Source: Hyposmocoma kahamanoa
Lineage: Eukaryota; Arthropoda; Insecta; Lepidoptera; Cosmopterigidae
Direction: 5' to 3'
Assembly (NCBI RefSeq): GCF_003589595.1
Contig: NW_020653855.1
Coordinates: forward strand, 577,600 to 641,599
DNA: 64,000 nt
Shown here piece by piece: positions 43,601 through 52,312 of this stretch. Made by a program: the position numbers and the translations under genes. The notes beneath the pieces are model-generated. The model was not told the origin of the DNA. It saw only the letters and a program-made list of their open reading frames with translations, and made no database searches. Numbering within the stretch: position 1 is the first letter of the stretch; every line of letters starts with the position of its first letter.

Positions 43601-46600
43601 TTTTAAAATAAAATTTCCTTTTTACAAAGTCATGCATCATTACTGGTTTAATTTAAATATATATATTTACCAAATTTCGTAAGATCATTAATCATACCGA
43701 ATAGTTTGACTGAATATTCGGATATTCGGCCTCGCTCCGGGCCGAATATTCGGTATTCGGCCTAAAGGCGAAATACTATTCGTTGTAACACTGCTAATTA
43801 CTTACAGTGAAAGATTATATAATTGTATGGACCTTACATAGGTTAAATTCATTATAGACATCTAAAATATCGATGCATAACTTTTTTAAATTCGTATTTT
43901 ATAAAGAGTGATAATTCAGGAGATAACAAACAAACAAAACTTTCTATTTATTTTAAATTCCTTTTTCATGGGTGTTAATTTAGACGCATTACTATAAGAA
44001 TAGATAAAAGGCAGTGTGTGAATGTGAAGGAACAATGATGTCAAATCAGCCTTTTTTTTTTTTTTTTTTTTTGCAAAATTTGTATATACATTAAACATCC
44101 GCCTCCTTATACTTGTCAACTTACTACTTAACTTATATTTGTCAACTCTCATCCTCAATATTTTAAAACACGCGGTGAAGTCATTCAAAGGCAAACTAGA
44201 GCAAAAATTATGAATCTCTTATACCAACCTCGTTGCCATAAAGTAATTTATAAGAATAACTGCTTCAACATGTGTATAATTATTTACAACAAATTACCAA
44301 ACGAAATTACATTGTTGCAAGGACATACTTTTAAATTAAAATTGACAAAATGGCTTTTGACACATTGCTTCTATAGTAATAAAGAATACATAGAATTTAC
44401 AAATTCATTACATTAATTAGAAACTATAGAGACTAAATAAACATTGAATCCCATTAATATTTGCACATCTGCTTGCAGGTTGAATACAATGTACCTAATT
44501 TTACTTAAGACCTTTGTAATTACTGTATTCTGGCAAATAAACGTATTCTATTCTATTCTATTCTATATTACGTATTTTGACTGCAATACCGCAGTCCTTG
44601 AAGACAAAAGTCTTAGAGCAGTGCGTGTTGCCAGCAATGACCTACGGCTCTGAGACGTGGTCACTTACTATGGGCTTCATGAAAAAGTAAAAAAAAAAGT
44701 CATTCAACGAACTATGGAGCGAGGAATCTCGGCGTATCTCTACGTGATCGAATCAGAAATTAGGATTATAAAAAAGGATTAGCAAGTTGCACTGACGGCC
44801 GTTGGAACAGAAATGTTCTTGAATGGAGATCACGAACTAGATGGGTGGATGACCTGGTGAGGGCGGCGGGTAACCGACGGATGCACGTCGCATCTAACCG
44901 GCTAGCCTGGCCACCTTTGGGGGAGGCCTATGTTTAGCAGTGGACGTCTTCCGGCCGATATGATATTATTTTGACTGCAGTCATGCATGACCAAGCTAAT
45001 AATAATTCTCATTGTCTATTCATACAAGCTCAGAACTATCAACATTGAATAACCTAAACAATGTTTGTTGAATGTACACACATATTTATACAGAGGCAGG
45101 TACACAGTGTAGGCACATACACTTATCTACTTCTTTTTGGTGTATGATGCTTCTTTTTACTAAGGCATTTGTGAACCGATCTTGATGATTCTTTTTTGTA
45201 GAATGAAAGTACCACAATGTCGATCCCATTTAAATTTGAAAAAAATATTCCACTTCTAAGGGTGGCAAATTACCTAGTTTGCCACCACTCATCCCCTGAT
45301 GAATAAGGTTTTGAGATTTCTATAAAACTTGGCGAACAGACGTGCACCTGGTAGTAAGCGACACGCCGGTCTTTAGCAGTTGCATTACAACTTAGAGCTA
45401 AATCGAAAAGTTGATTAACAATAATAATAATAATAACGCACACACTCTCAAGAAAAACCATGATCCCCTCAATCTTCCCTTAACTACCCCTACATGACAT
45501 TCCCTTTTCTATAAAACTATGATACTGCATTTAGTATATTATCAAATAATAGTTAGGTACTTAAAATACGTCGTATTTGTAATGCACACATTTTCGGGTA
45601 CCATGGACACGCACGCGGACAACCACAATTACACCCAAACTCACGAGATAAATAAATATTGGCTGTACAAATATTTCTCTCGGCCCGGGAATCGAACCTG
45701 GGACATCTGCGTTGCAGTCCGGCTTGGTAACTGTTCGGTCACAGACTAGAGGCAGTTGGTAAAGATTGATTTCATTGAAGCGGTGATTCCATAAATAATA
45801 AAAATAATCTACAAAACGCTGATTTGATGTTTTTTTTAGTTGACTGACACTTTTAAAGAATTATTTGTGTGACAATAGAAAATATCCGAAAAAAACGACT
45901 AACTGAAAAACCGGTTTTCAAAATCACTCGGATTTTGCATGCCTTACTTGCAGACCGGATTTCATAGTGTCGCCGTCTCTGAGGTCCCGGCGGAGTCAAT
46001 GTAGAAATCTAACCTTACTATATTCTCTCGGGCCTGAGTGTTTGTGGTACCGTCGTTGTTTCCATAACACAAATGCTTTAGTTACTTACTTTGGGATCCG
46101 ACCAACGTATGTTATGTTGTCTAGTATTTAAATAAAAAATAGCTCTGTATATGAGTCTGGCTTTCAAGGATAGGTTTAATAAACAACTTACCACTGATCG
46201 ATTTGGCCATGCTGCTCCTATATTCCTTTTCAAACTTGCTGTCCGCCTGCGGACTCTTGAAGTTCGTTCGGAAGAAGTTCTCTGACGACGCAACAATCTG
46301 CGACTGCGGCACTGATGAAACCAGGCATTCACGTTCCTCGTCTTTGGGTTTGAAGGTTCCTGGAAAATGTTATTAGACACCTATTACCTAGTCTATAATT
46401 TTCCAAAGTCGTCCCTACAGTCCCCAGCGGGCGTTGAGTCCTAGGGGGCGGTAAGAACCTCGGAAATAATTGTGGGGCGTTGATGCTGTCCGGAGGGTGC
46501 ACTCGCATTTGGAAAAAAGACTGTATTATCTATATAAACTACACTACATAATATATAAATTTTTTTTCAGAACCGATGGCCGATGAGACCATCATATGCA

Positions 46601-48391
46601 ATTGTTGTCGATAGTTTTATAGATAGATTGTGAAAGGCAGCACTTTTGCGCAATGAACAGTCACTTTACTCCGTCTTCAGAAAAGACAGACCATAGTAAG
46701 CATTTACATGTCACATTGTGCATACGTGTACGTTTGTATGTCAACCGCTGACAGACATAATAGTAGAAGTTTGAACATGGTGTGAAATTTAACACATTAA
46801 TGTACACAGATGAAGTACAATTTACAAAGTGAACGTTTTGGTACTAGTAACCTAAATAAGACTCATTGTAAATTGTGTAGTATTTGCAAGCATTTAGTGT
46901 TCAATTTTGTATATCTTGAAACATCTATAACGGTGACCTTTAATTAATACATCAGGGGAAGTAAACATTCCTAAGTAGGAGGCATCTTGCAGTGTCTGTT
47001 GTAATTTCAGAGAATGCCAAAATCTGTTATTAACATTAGACTATTACAAATTCGATTTGAACCTGAAGAGAGCCCATGTTCACATGTATATTAATATAAA
47101 ATCAGATAGCCAAGCCAAGCGGCTTCATGCACTAACCATAGTCACTCAAATGTTGAGGGTAATGAGTTCATGAGTCAGTGGATGAACTGGCAGAGGCTTG
47201 TGATCACTTTTATTGGACCCTAATACCTCTCCTGAGAAGTGTGGCTACAATGAAATGACCATAGGACCTGTAAACGGCCAGAAATGTTGGTTTCTTTGAA
47301 AAAACAAATATACGCGATTTAAATCCAGAAAAAAGTTTCATTTCCTTTGTGGGAGAATTTTGAAAACCTAAGAACTCGACACTGTAAAGAAGTTAAAAAA
47401 CTACAAATAAAAACTTACCAATAAATTTATTGAAAAATTTCCCAGTGGGTGACGTAGTCTCCTTATCCTGACAATCCTTGTAGCTCTTCAAAGCATTTGA
47501 CTTTAATGCATTCTTCAATTCGCTGACGACTTTTGAATGTGACATCGCCAGCTCTGACATAACAGGTGGAGGCGATATTGGCTTAATATCTTTGGAATGT
47601 CTAAATTCAGCAAGGACGCATAAATTCAGCTGGCTTTTCGTCTGATAAAGAAAAGGAGCGGAATGTTCATCCTTGTATGACCCCTGCTCATCTTGGACGA
47701 TCCTCTGGCCATGGTCTCGACCAAAAAATGACATGAGATCATCTTTACGTACTGGTGGGTCATTGAGATCGAAGTCCAATGTATCGAGAAGGGCATATTT
47801 CAGCGCTATTTCGGGTTTTATTATCGATTCATTGATGATTTCTGTCTGAAAATAAAAGCAATATTAAAAAAACTGAAGCTTAATTTCTGTATACTTTCGT
47901 TACCTCAAATCTATATTTAAAAAAACTCGAGACATAAAGAAATGACTGTTAAATTCTTTACTTTTCTTTTCGGCAATCAAAAAACACTAAACGACTTAAT
48001 TCTTAAATTAGCTGGAAGTTTACGAAAAATGCAGAAATCATGGACTATTTAAGGACTTTAAGATTCCTATATCTCTCCATAGAAACCTATTGACAATAAC
48101 AAAATATAACTTTTACGTTACTACAAGCGCATTGAGAATGTTTATCTCAAGAAATCGGTTAAATATAGATGTCGGAAGCCAAGACGTACTTTATTTGGTA
48201 GCAGTGTTATTATACTTACTGCTGGCTTGAATAGTATTGGGGAAGGTTTATTAACGTACCTTTTCCTTGTCTGTAAGCGTGTCCCATATATTCTCGTAGG
48301 AATTCCTGGCTTCATCAATATCTTCGTAGATTTTTGAGGCAATAGGATTAATTGAACGAAAATATTGTTCCGCGGCCGAACTCAACGCCAT
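37689..48391 (-). CDS. C1orf198-like (DUF4706) protein, four exons
   Basis: Exons 48391-48260, 47845-47419, 46359-46192 and 37816-37689 join in phase (0, 1, 1) to 284 residues. The ATG has A at -3 and G at +4. The N-terminus (QYFRSINPIASKIYEDIDEA), the block DEHSAPFLYQTKSQLNL and the last residues TGYDFLDNW match the conserved parts of the vertebrate C1orf198 family (YFSSLSP..KI, DEHSAPF..TKSQ, FDFLDNW at the C-terminus). The middle is polar and probably disordered. The molecular role of the family is unknown. Human C1orf198 is about 327 residues, so this one is slightly shorter. Intron 3 is 8375 bases and holds an intact mariner, LINEs, SINEs and a hAT MITE; the first two introns are 414 and 1059 bases. 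The exon-exon phases and acceptor sequences (TTTTCAG, TTCCAG, TTACAG) make the model strong. Confidence 0.88.
38565..39843 (-). mobile_element. Complete mariner element, cecropia-like
   Basis: 1279 bases with terminal inverted repeats GGGGTTAAAGTATGAAATTG, perfect for 23 bases and similar for about 28. It is flanked by TA on both sides (38563-38564 and 39844-39845), the normal mariner target duplication. It holds one intact transposase gene. Intact ends and an open frame mean a recent insertion. Confidence 0.95.
38640..39659 (-). CDS. Mariner transposase, intact, 339 residues
   Basis: A DD34D transposase that cuts and pastes its own element at TA sites in the nucleus. It starts MDTAKIRVIFEYEFRRGTNA. 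The N-terminal half has two helix-turn-helix regions and GRP at 61-63 between them; WVPHDLT is at 114-120. The catalytic aspartates are D151 (TCDEKW), D243 (HDNARPH) and D278, with 34 residues between the last two, and YSPDLAPTDY at 270-279. Length is typical (about 340-350). Close in sequence to the Hsmar1/SETMAR and cecropia subfamily, as in CDEKWILYDNR and ITFARE-like spacing. No stop or frameshift, so it could be active. It lies in the same direction as the host gene whose intron holds it. The start is the only ATG near the left end with full family match. Confidence 0.97.
   Translation of the reverse strand: MDTAKIRVIFEYEFRRGTNAAESARNINAAFGEGSTNERTVRFWFKRFRDGNFDLKNEPRGRPPTQVNNDELREIVEADPSQTTQELAAWFNVTLPTILTHLRQINKIKKYEKWVPHDLTDLQKGTRVETCVALLNRYRNEGILDRIVTCDEKWILYDNRKRKMQWLTPGQMPQQCPKAKLTNKKVMVTVWWSQHGVIHYSFLRSGQAIMADVYCAELRTMLTKLAVKQPRLMNRSSPLLLHDNARPHTARETILTLQELQLETIRHPPYSPDLAPTDYHFFRDLDNYLRDKKFSSQEAVQNAFTQFVQSRSSEFYRKGINNLPIRWHQCIDNNGNYFD
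40358..40638. mobile_element. CATCGAG MITE, right-truncated
   Basis: It starts CATCGAGTATATAACCAGAA and continues through GCAAATGGGACTTATGTCAC and GTCTCCGTATATTCC. It ends after GGTGGTGTGGG without the right half. Intron 3 of the C1orf198-like gene. Confidence 0.8.
41150..41530 (-). repeat. SINE family 2, minus copy of a head-to-head pair
   Basis: On the minus strand: GTTCGTTCCGTGGCTTAGTT with A box TGGCTTAGTTGG, then GGTTCGAATCCGGCCGAATC as B box, and tail CTTTGTATTAATAATTATAA. It faces the plus copy directly to its right. Confidence 0.65.
41510..41740 (+). repeat. SINE family 2, plus copy of a head-to-head pair
   Basis: Carries AAAATTCGTGAGGTCCGCTG, TGTGGCTTAGTCGGTATAGC and CGGCCGGATCGAAAGAATTT. 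With the minus copy it makes a large imperfect palindrome. Confidence 0.65.
41786..42917 (-). pseudogene. Jockey-type LINE reverse transcriptase, frameshifted
   Basis: Minus-strand pieces in order: LSKALESIVHKQLYSYLSSH..PFQSGFRPSHSTVGAL and LLDFSNAFNSVD (42549-42862), MPQGGVLSPLLFSI (from 42504), FHLYADDLQFYRN in a shifted frame (about 42385-42430), then FVNPAKSQAMIVGSSRLRCK, and LSWTSHVNEVSKRMHFSCHS..LLDYADVRYLDVT (41786-42175). These are reverse-transcriptase motifs of a non-LTR element; the YADD catalytic motif is intact but out of frame with its neighbours, so the element is dead. The 5' side is cut at the 10-N gap. Confidence 0.8.
42863..42872. other. Assembly gap, 10 N
   Basis: Ten N at the truncated 5' edge of the minus-strand LINE, inside intron 3 of the C1orf198-like gene. 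It probably marks a failed join in a repeat. Confidence 0.95.
43238..43793. mobile_element. hAT MITE with ATTCGGCC ends
   Basis: 556 bases flanked by perfect duplications CTAATTAC (43230-43237 and 43794-43801). The right end, read inward, is CAGTGTTACAACGAATAGTA, the usual CAGTG start of hAT elements; the left end is a worn version (TAGGAACGAATATTCC). Both ends are followed by arrays of ATTCGG/CCGAAT. No coding. Intron 3 of the C1orf198-like gene. Confidence 0.85.
44049..44071. repeat. Poly(T) run
   Basis: About 22 T in a row, possibly the A tail of a minus-strand retroposon whose body I could not identify. Confidence 0.6.
44100..44565 (+). pseudogene. CR1/jockey-type LINE tail, uninterrupted copy
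   Basis: From 44131 the plus strand reads FVNSHPQYFKTRGEVIQRQT, then CFNMCIIIYNKLPNEI, then LKLTKWLLTHCFYSNKEYIE, the C-terminus of ORF2. After it comes a 3' UTR with GGCAAATAAACGTATTCTAT and a (TTCTA)n tail. It serves as the empty-site reference for the copy split by mariner at 38172-39951. Confidence 0.75.
44593..44970 (+). pseudogene. RTE-type LINE, C-terminal relic
   Basis: Fragments read VLPAMTYGSETWSL, TMERGISAYL and RNVLEWRSRTRWVDDLVRAA, and the block GGAGGCCTATGTTTAGCAGT..GGACGTC ends it. Frames are shifted several times. Intron 3 of the C1orf198-like gene. Confidence 0.65.
45140..45320 (-). repeat. RTE-like LINE 3' tail, repeat Z
   Basis: GTGAACCGATCTTGATGATT, TTTTTTGTAGAATGAAAGTA and CTTCTAAGGGTGGCAAATTA in minus orientation, followed by CATCCCCTGATG. 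A scrap of repeat X follows at 45335-45400. Confidence 0.5.
45588..45755 (-). repeat. SINE family 1 copy
   Basis: Minus strand: CCTCTAGTCTGTGACCGAAC, B box GGTTCGATTCCCGGGCC, then CGTGAGTTTGGGTGTAATTG. The 3' end is cut near 45588. Confidence 0.75.
45800..46190. other. Intron sequence, nothing recognised
   Basis: Start of intron 3 of the C1orf198-like gene. The 46078-46312 frames are extensions of exon 3 past its donor and are not coding. Confidence 0.4.
46608..46694 (-). repeat. GTCTGTC element, single end
   Basis: GATTGTGAAAGGCAGCACTT, AATGAACAGTCACTTTACTC and CGTCTTCAGAAAAGACAGAC form the right TIR of the family seen at 631-1278. The rest is missing. Intron 2 of the C1orf198-like gene. 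Confidence 0.65.
46700..47400. other. Intron 2 of the C1orf198-like gene
   Basis: No repeat or frame recognised. Confidence 0.4.
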
Positions 48392-48549
48392 TTTCACTCA
48401 TGTATTAAAGAAACACTTTCCCTTTAATTAAATATCATTTACGGAACATAATTGCACGCGTAATTCAACACGAATTACTAATTTTAGAAAAAAATACAAC
48501 ACACACGTCCACTTCCTCGAATGACGATAACATGAAAAAAAGTTCGGAT

Positions 48550-48865
48550 TAGGGATGCACATTAGCGGTGGGCTAGTAGAGTTATTTAACTCGATTAACT
48601 CAAGTTACTTTTTTAAGAACTCGAGCTAACTCGGTTCGGTACTTACCCCACCGAGCCGAATACTTCATTCTGCATTCATACAGCGCAATTCGCAGCGGTT
48701 ACTCGTTCTCACTCGGTCGATCCGGTGACCTTCGGAGCACACTCGAGTCGCGAACGACTGGCGAGTCGAGTTACTCCCAGAAGGAGAGGAGTCAACTCGA
48801 GCTACTTTTTGTGAACCTGAGCTAACTCGCGGTTGCTCTGTAATACACCGAGTCAACTCGAGTTG
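48550..48865. mobile_element. MITE-like block rich in ACTCGAGT
   Basis: ACTCGAGT, AACTCGAGCTA and CTCGGT blocks recur in both directions over 300 bases, just upstream of the C1orf198-like gene. The ends may be ATTAGCGGTGGGCTAG and CACATTACGATTCG, but no clean TIR was found. Non-coding. Confidence 0.4.
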
Positions 48866-49330
48866 CACATTACGATTCGATTTTTAGAAAAATCGATTCA
48901 AGAGCATACGACGAACTAGCGATTTTTGTATCGATACATTTCGATGTGATTTTTAAGTAAATCGATTCAATATTAAGTCGAATCGAATCGTCAAGATCGT
49001 ATTCATAATTTAAACAAAATAGTTTGTCTGAACCCCTATTGAATCGTAAGGCTAATCATATTTTATATTGGCCTGCAAGAAAAGCAGTTTAGCAGCATCT
49101 AAGTATAATAAGTCTACAATATTTGGCGATTGTAGCTACTTCTCACTGGCTAATATCACTCTAAATGAAATTTGTAACCGACTGAAGCCACAAAGGCTGT
49201 CAAATTTATTTTTTATCGAAATTAATTTTGCAACGATTTTTATGTGATCGATTCAAGACCATACGATCCGATTTGTGGATCGATTTAGACGCATAATAAT
49301 ATGATTAAAAAAATCGATTCAAAGCAAAAA
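48866..49330. repeat. Block rich in AAATCGATTC
   Basis: The motif AAATCGATTCAA recurs near 48890, 48960, 49247 and 49312 in an AT-rich setting, as in some hAT-derived MITEs. Limits are uncertain. Confidence 0.35.
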
Positions 49331-49599
49331 AATCATGCATTTCGAGTCGGCATTGAAACTTTGAAACGTTTCGAGGATTTGCTCTTAGTTGCATATAAAA
49401 AACAAGCCAAATGTGCGAGAAAATTACATTTTAATGAATTAATTTTTATTTTATTTCGTTGTTCCTTCATTATTTGTTACCTTTTTATACTGATGGCTCT
49501 ATAGCCAATGCTCAGTAAATAAACAATAATAATATTTCATTTCAAGGAGAAAAATGGCGGGCTTTTTTTGTAGTTATTTGACACGATTTAGGCATACTT

Positions 49600-49800
49600 A
49601 TTATTATACCAAGAAAGAGAAAAATCGCAGATCTGAGATGCCTCTCAGCCACTGCACCCATTACTCTGAGACATAATTAACAAGTCTCATGTGCCAATAA
49701 TTTCACCAGCTCCCTTACCCTTTGAAACCGGAAGACAGTAAAGATTGGTGGCAGTACTTCCCTGAACGAACTCTTTCACCCGAGCTCTATCGCTACTAAA
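49600..49800 (+). repeat. Dispersed repeat X fragment
   Basis: TAATTTCACCAGCTCCCTTA, CCCTTTGAAACCGGAAGACA and GAACGAACTCTTTCACCCGA match other copies. Confidence 0.5.
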
Positions 49801-49964
49801 TCTCTACTGCTCAATCATTATCTTTTGTAAATAAATAATAGAATTTATTTTAAAACCAGGAATGCACGTTGGAGTAAAAAATGTATCCCCAGCGCCACTC
49901 CACTGAAATACAGCCGCGATTTTGTAGCTGGTCACACTGGCTAAATGGCGCTTATAGTTCAAAG

Positions 49965-50634
49965 TTTAGAATAATAACGCATAGAACATTGACTTACAAT
50001 TATATGGACGTCGGGTCCGCGCTAAAGTGTCCGAACTTATAGGGCGTCAAAATCGTATACAGAGCGTCATTCACGCTCTAGTCTTCGTTTGTTCGACTGA
50101 CAGCGAAGCAAGCAAAATTAGACAGTACTGCCATGACATTACAATCTAAATTCAACGTTTTAGCTTTTTCATATTCCTTTACATGTCACTACGTTTAAAT
50201 AGGTTGACTTGGGGCATTTTTTTCGTGGTTTTTGTATTAGACCCGTCGTCTATTTATTTGTAAGTCAATGGCATAGAATAATAGTTTCATATCAAACGAA
50301 CTGTCACAAGTGAGGCAAAAAACAAATTCATGTAGGCTAGTTTTAGTAGTAGGTTAATTTTCGGTTTTAGTGAATATTTATACAAAAATACAAGTTGAAA
50401 CGCGTTACTTCCTTGTGGAATGTGATGTTAGTACCTATTTTATATTTGTCTGACGTATTTTTACACTCATTTACCGCACATTTAGTCATTTTTAGGTAAA
50501 ATTCTGGAGCTGTTCGCGGTGCAAGTTGACCTTGAGCACTGAAGGCCCGTCCGCTCGTGTAGGCCCTTTGGGAGCGCTTCAATTTGCCTCACTTAGCGTG
50601 TACGGGCTAGGTTTCTATGCGTTATTATTCTAAG
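49965..50634 (-). mobile_element. P-like element copy B with THAP half-domain
   Basis: The ends hold a 21-base perfect inverted repeat (49966-49986, 50613-50633; TTAGAATAATAACGCATAGA). They are flanked by GTTCAAAG (49957-49964) and GTTCCAAG (50635-50642), an 8-base duplication with one change. On the minus strand from 50489 it codes MTKCAVNECKNTSDKYK..NITFHKE, the first half of a THAP zinc finger, followed by a donor-like GTAACG. THAP domains with 8-base duplications are features of P elements. The transposase core is missing. A CATTGACTTAC MITE has entered right behind the left TIR. Confidence 0.75.
49987..50270 (-). mobile_element. CATTGACTTAC MITE, copy 2, nested
   Basis: 284 bases, inverted relative to 36697-36982, with perfect duplications GCATAGAA (49979-49986 and 50271-50278). 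The duplicated bases are the inner part of the P-like TIR, which shows that the MITE came later. Confidence 0.9.
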
Positions 50635-50639
50635 GTTCC

Positions 50640-50995
50640 AAGAATATAACTCAAGCCGAAGTATTTGAACGCGAACCTAGATTTAAAGTTTTAGTTGACT
50701 GAAAAAAAAGAGCTTATCAAATTAGTCAATTAATTGTTGTTATGTGAAACTATAATAAAAATAACTACTTCATTGATATATGAATACAATAAAGCACTTT
50801 CTTCAATCAACTTGTTATTGAATATAGTCGGAAAAAAATAATGTTGAAATTATCCTGTGTGCAGCGGGACATAACTGGCTCACCTCCTCCATTTTTGAAG
50901 TCAGTTAGAAATAGTAGTTAATGATTTTATCCAGGATCCTACCTTCTCCATTGCCTTTACTGCTAAAGCAATGATCTAATGGATTTGCTCAGAGT
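50640..50995. other. Intergenic DNA with a repeat Z scrap
   Basis: AT-rich. 50880-50915 has CACCTCCTCCATTTTTGAAG..TCAGTTAGAAAT, an RTE-tail scrap. Nothing else recognised. Confidence 0.35.
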
Positions 50996-51046
50996 TACCA
51001 GGGGTGGATGGCCCTTATTTCGTCTCTATTTCTGGTTACATACTCA
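50996..51046. mobile_element. CATCGAG MITE, single end
   Basis: GGATGGCCCTTATTTCGTCT then CTATTTCTGGTTACATACTC is the right end of the family; the remainder is absent. Confidence 0.7.
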
Positions 51047-52135
51047 TGTTCTCGGACTAGTGATCACTATCTAATTTTCATGACAGTTTTATTATTTAAA
51101 TATTCAAGTATATTATGGTGTAACTATTAAATAATATTTCACGATACATAACCGGAATATTAAATAATATTGATAAAAAAAATTGAATATCTAAATAATA
51201 AACATGAACAGTAGTTCGAGAATGACCATAATAGCTCTGGATATTTTTACCATCTTCTTCGTCGTTGAAAACGTCTGCAAGCTGAAAGAAAAAGTAGGCC
51301 CGAAAGCCTATACCGGCGTTCAATCTTAGAAACTTGAAGAACCATTTTTATTTTGGCGGTTGCTATGTTATTTAACAGCCAGATTTTTTTTTTACAAAAA
51401 CAAACTCATGTCACAAGCTACTTTTTTCTTGTGTTACAAATCGCTCTTTTACAAAAAACAGACAACCGCCATTTTGAAAAAATATGTACTGACTTGAGAA
51501 ATTTTTTTTTTCGCCGTGTTAGGGTGGTTTCTTTTCAACGGCCAATGGGATCTTTTTTTTTTCAATCTTTTTGTGCAAGATTTACAATGTGAGTCAGATA
51601 CATCTGTTAAAACTAAAACTAATAATAAAATGTACAAATACCTTAATTAATAAACAAGCAAATATATTTTTCTTTTTTACAAAAGGGAATTCTTTTGCTG
51701 CTAAACTACATAAAAAGTTTTCTGCAGTAGACTTCTAAAATTCTAGAACAAATTATTTCTATTCTCTTTTCTGGTTAAGGCAACTAGTGTTCGTTTAGTG
51801 GGGCCTCTTTCCGATTGGTAATATCGTGGCCAATCAAAATCAATATATTTAAATTAAATTTGAATAATGCTCTGTGATTTATTCATTTTTTAACGTCGTT
51901 ATTTAATTTTCAAAGCAGTAAAATTCCCATTTGTTAACATGAAAATAAACCAAATTAATTTACAATAATAAAAACCATTAAAACTATGCTAAAACGTGAC
52001 AAACACGAAAGTATAATTATTTGAAAGTAACTAATGCTAGAGCAAAAATTTTATTTTTTTAAATAATGGCCAATCACATGTTTCTTGAATGATAAGAAAT
52101 CAAAAGGTTCTCTTTATAAACTACAAGGGATGTGC
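51047..52135. other. AT-rich intergenic DNA
   Basis: A minus-strand stretch at about 51245-51283 reads LADVFNDEEDG after a good acceptor (TTTTTCTTTCAG) and before a GTAAAA donor, but it is too short to support. No other signal. Confidence 0.3.
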
Positions 52136-52137
52136 AG

Positions 52138-52312
52138 GGCTGAGTGTGTAGTCACACGAACAGTTTGCATGCAACAACACGCTAATTGCAACGCGACAGC
52201 ATCACAAATGCAAACTATAACAGCTGGCGTGCAGTTCAAACCGCTTTCCAACTGCACTCCAATTGTTATTTTGCAATCAGAATGCAATTCGTGTGACTGC
52301 ACACTTACATTG
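52138..52312. mobile_element. Short foldback MITE with TGCA-rich core
   Basis: GAGTGTGTAGTCACACGAA (52142-52160) pairs with TTCGTGTGACTGCACACTTA (52288-52307). The core carries TTGCA/TGCAA words in both directions. About 170 bases, non-coding; both strands show artefact frames. Confidence 0.65.

Noticed and set aside
46078..46380. Minus-strand frame of 100 codons
   Set aside because: It reads exon 3 of the C1orf198-like gene in the wrong frame and runs into the intron.
51245..51283. Short exon LADVFNDEEDG with good acceptor
   Set aside because: Eleven codons and one plausible acceptor are too little; no neighbouring exon could be joined.
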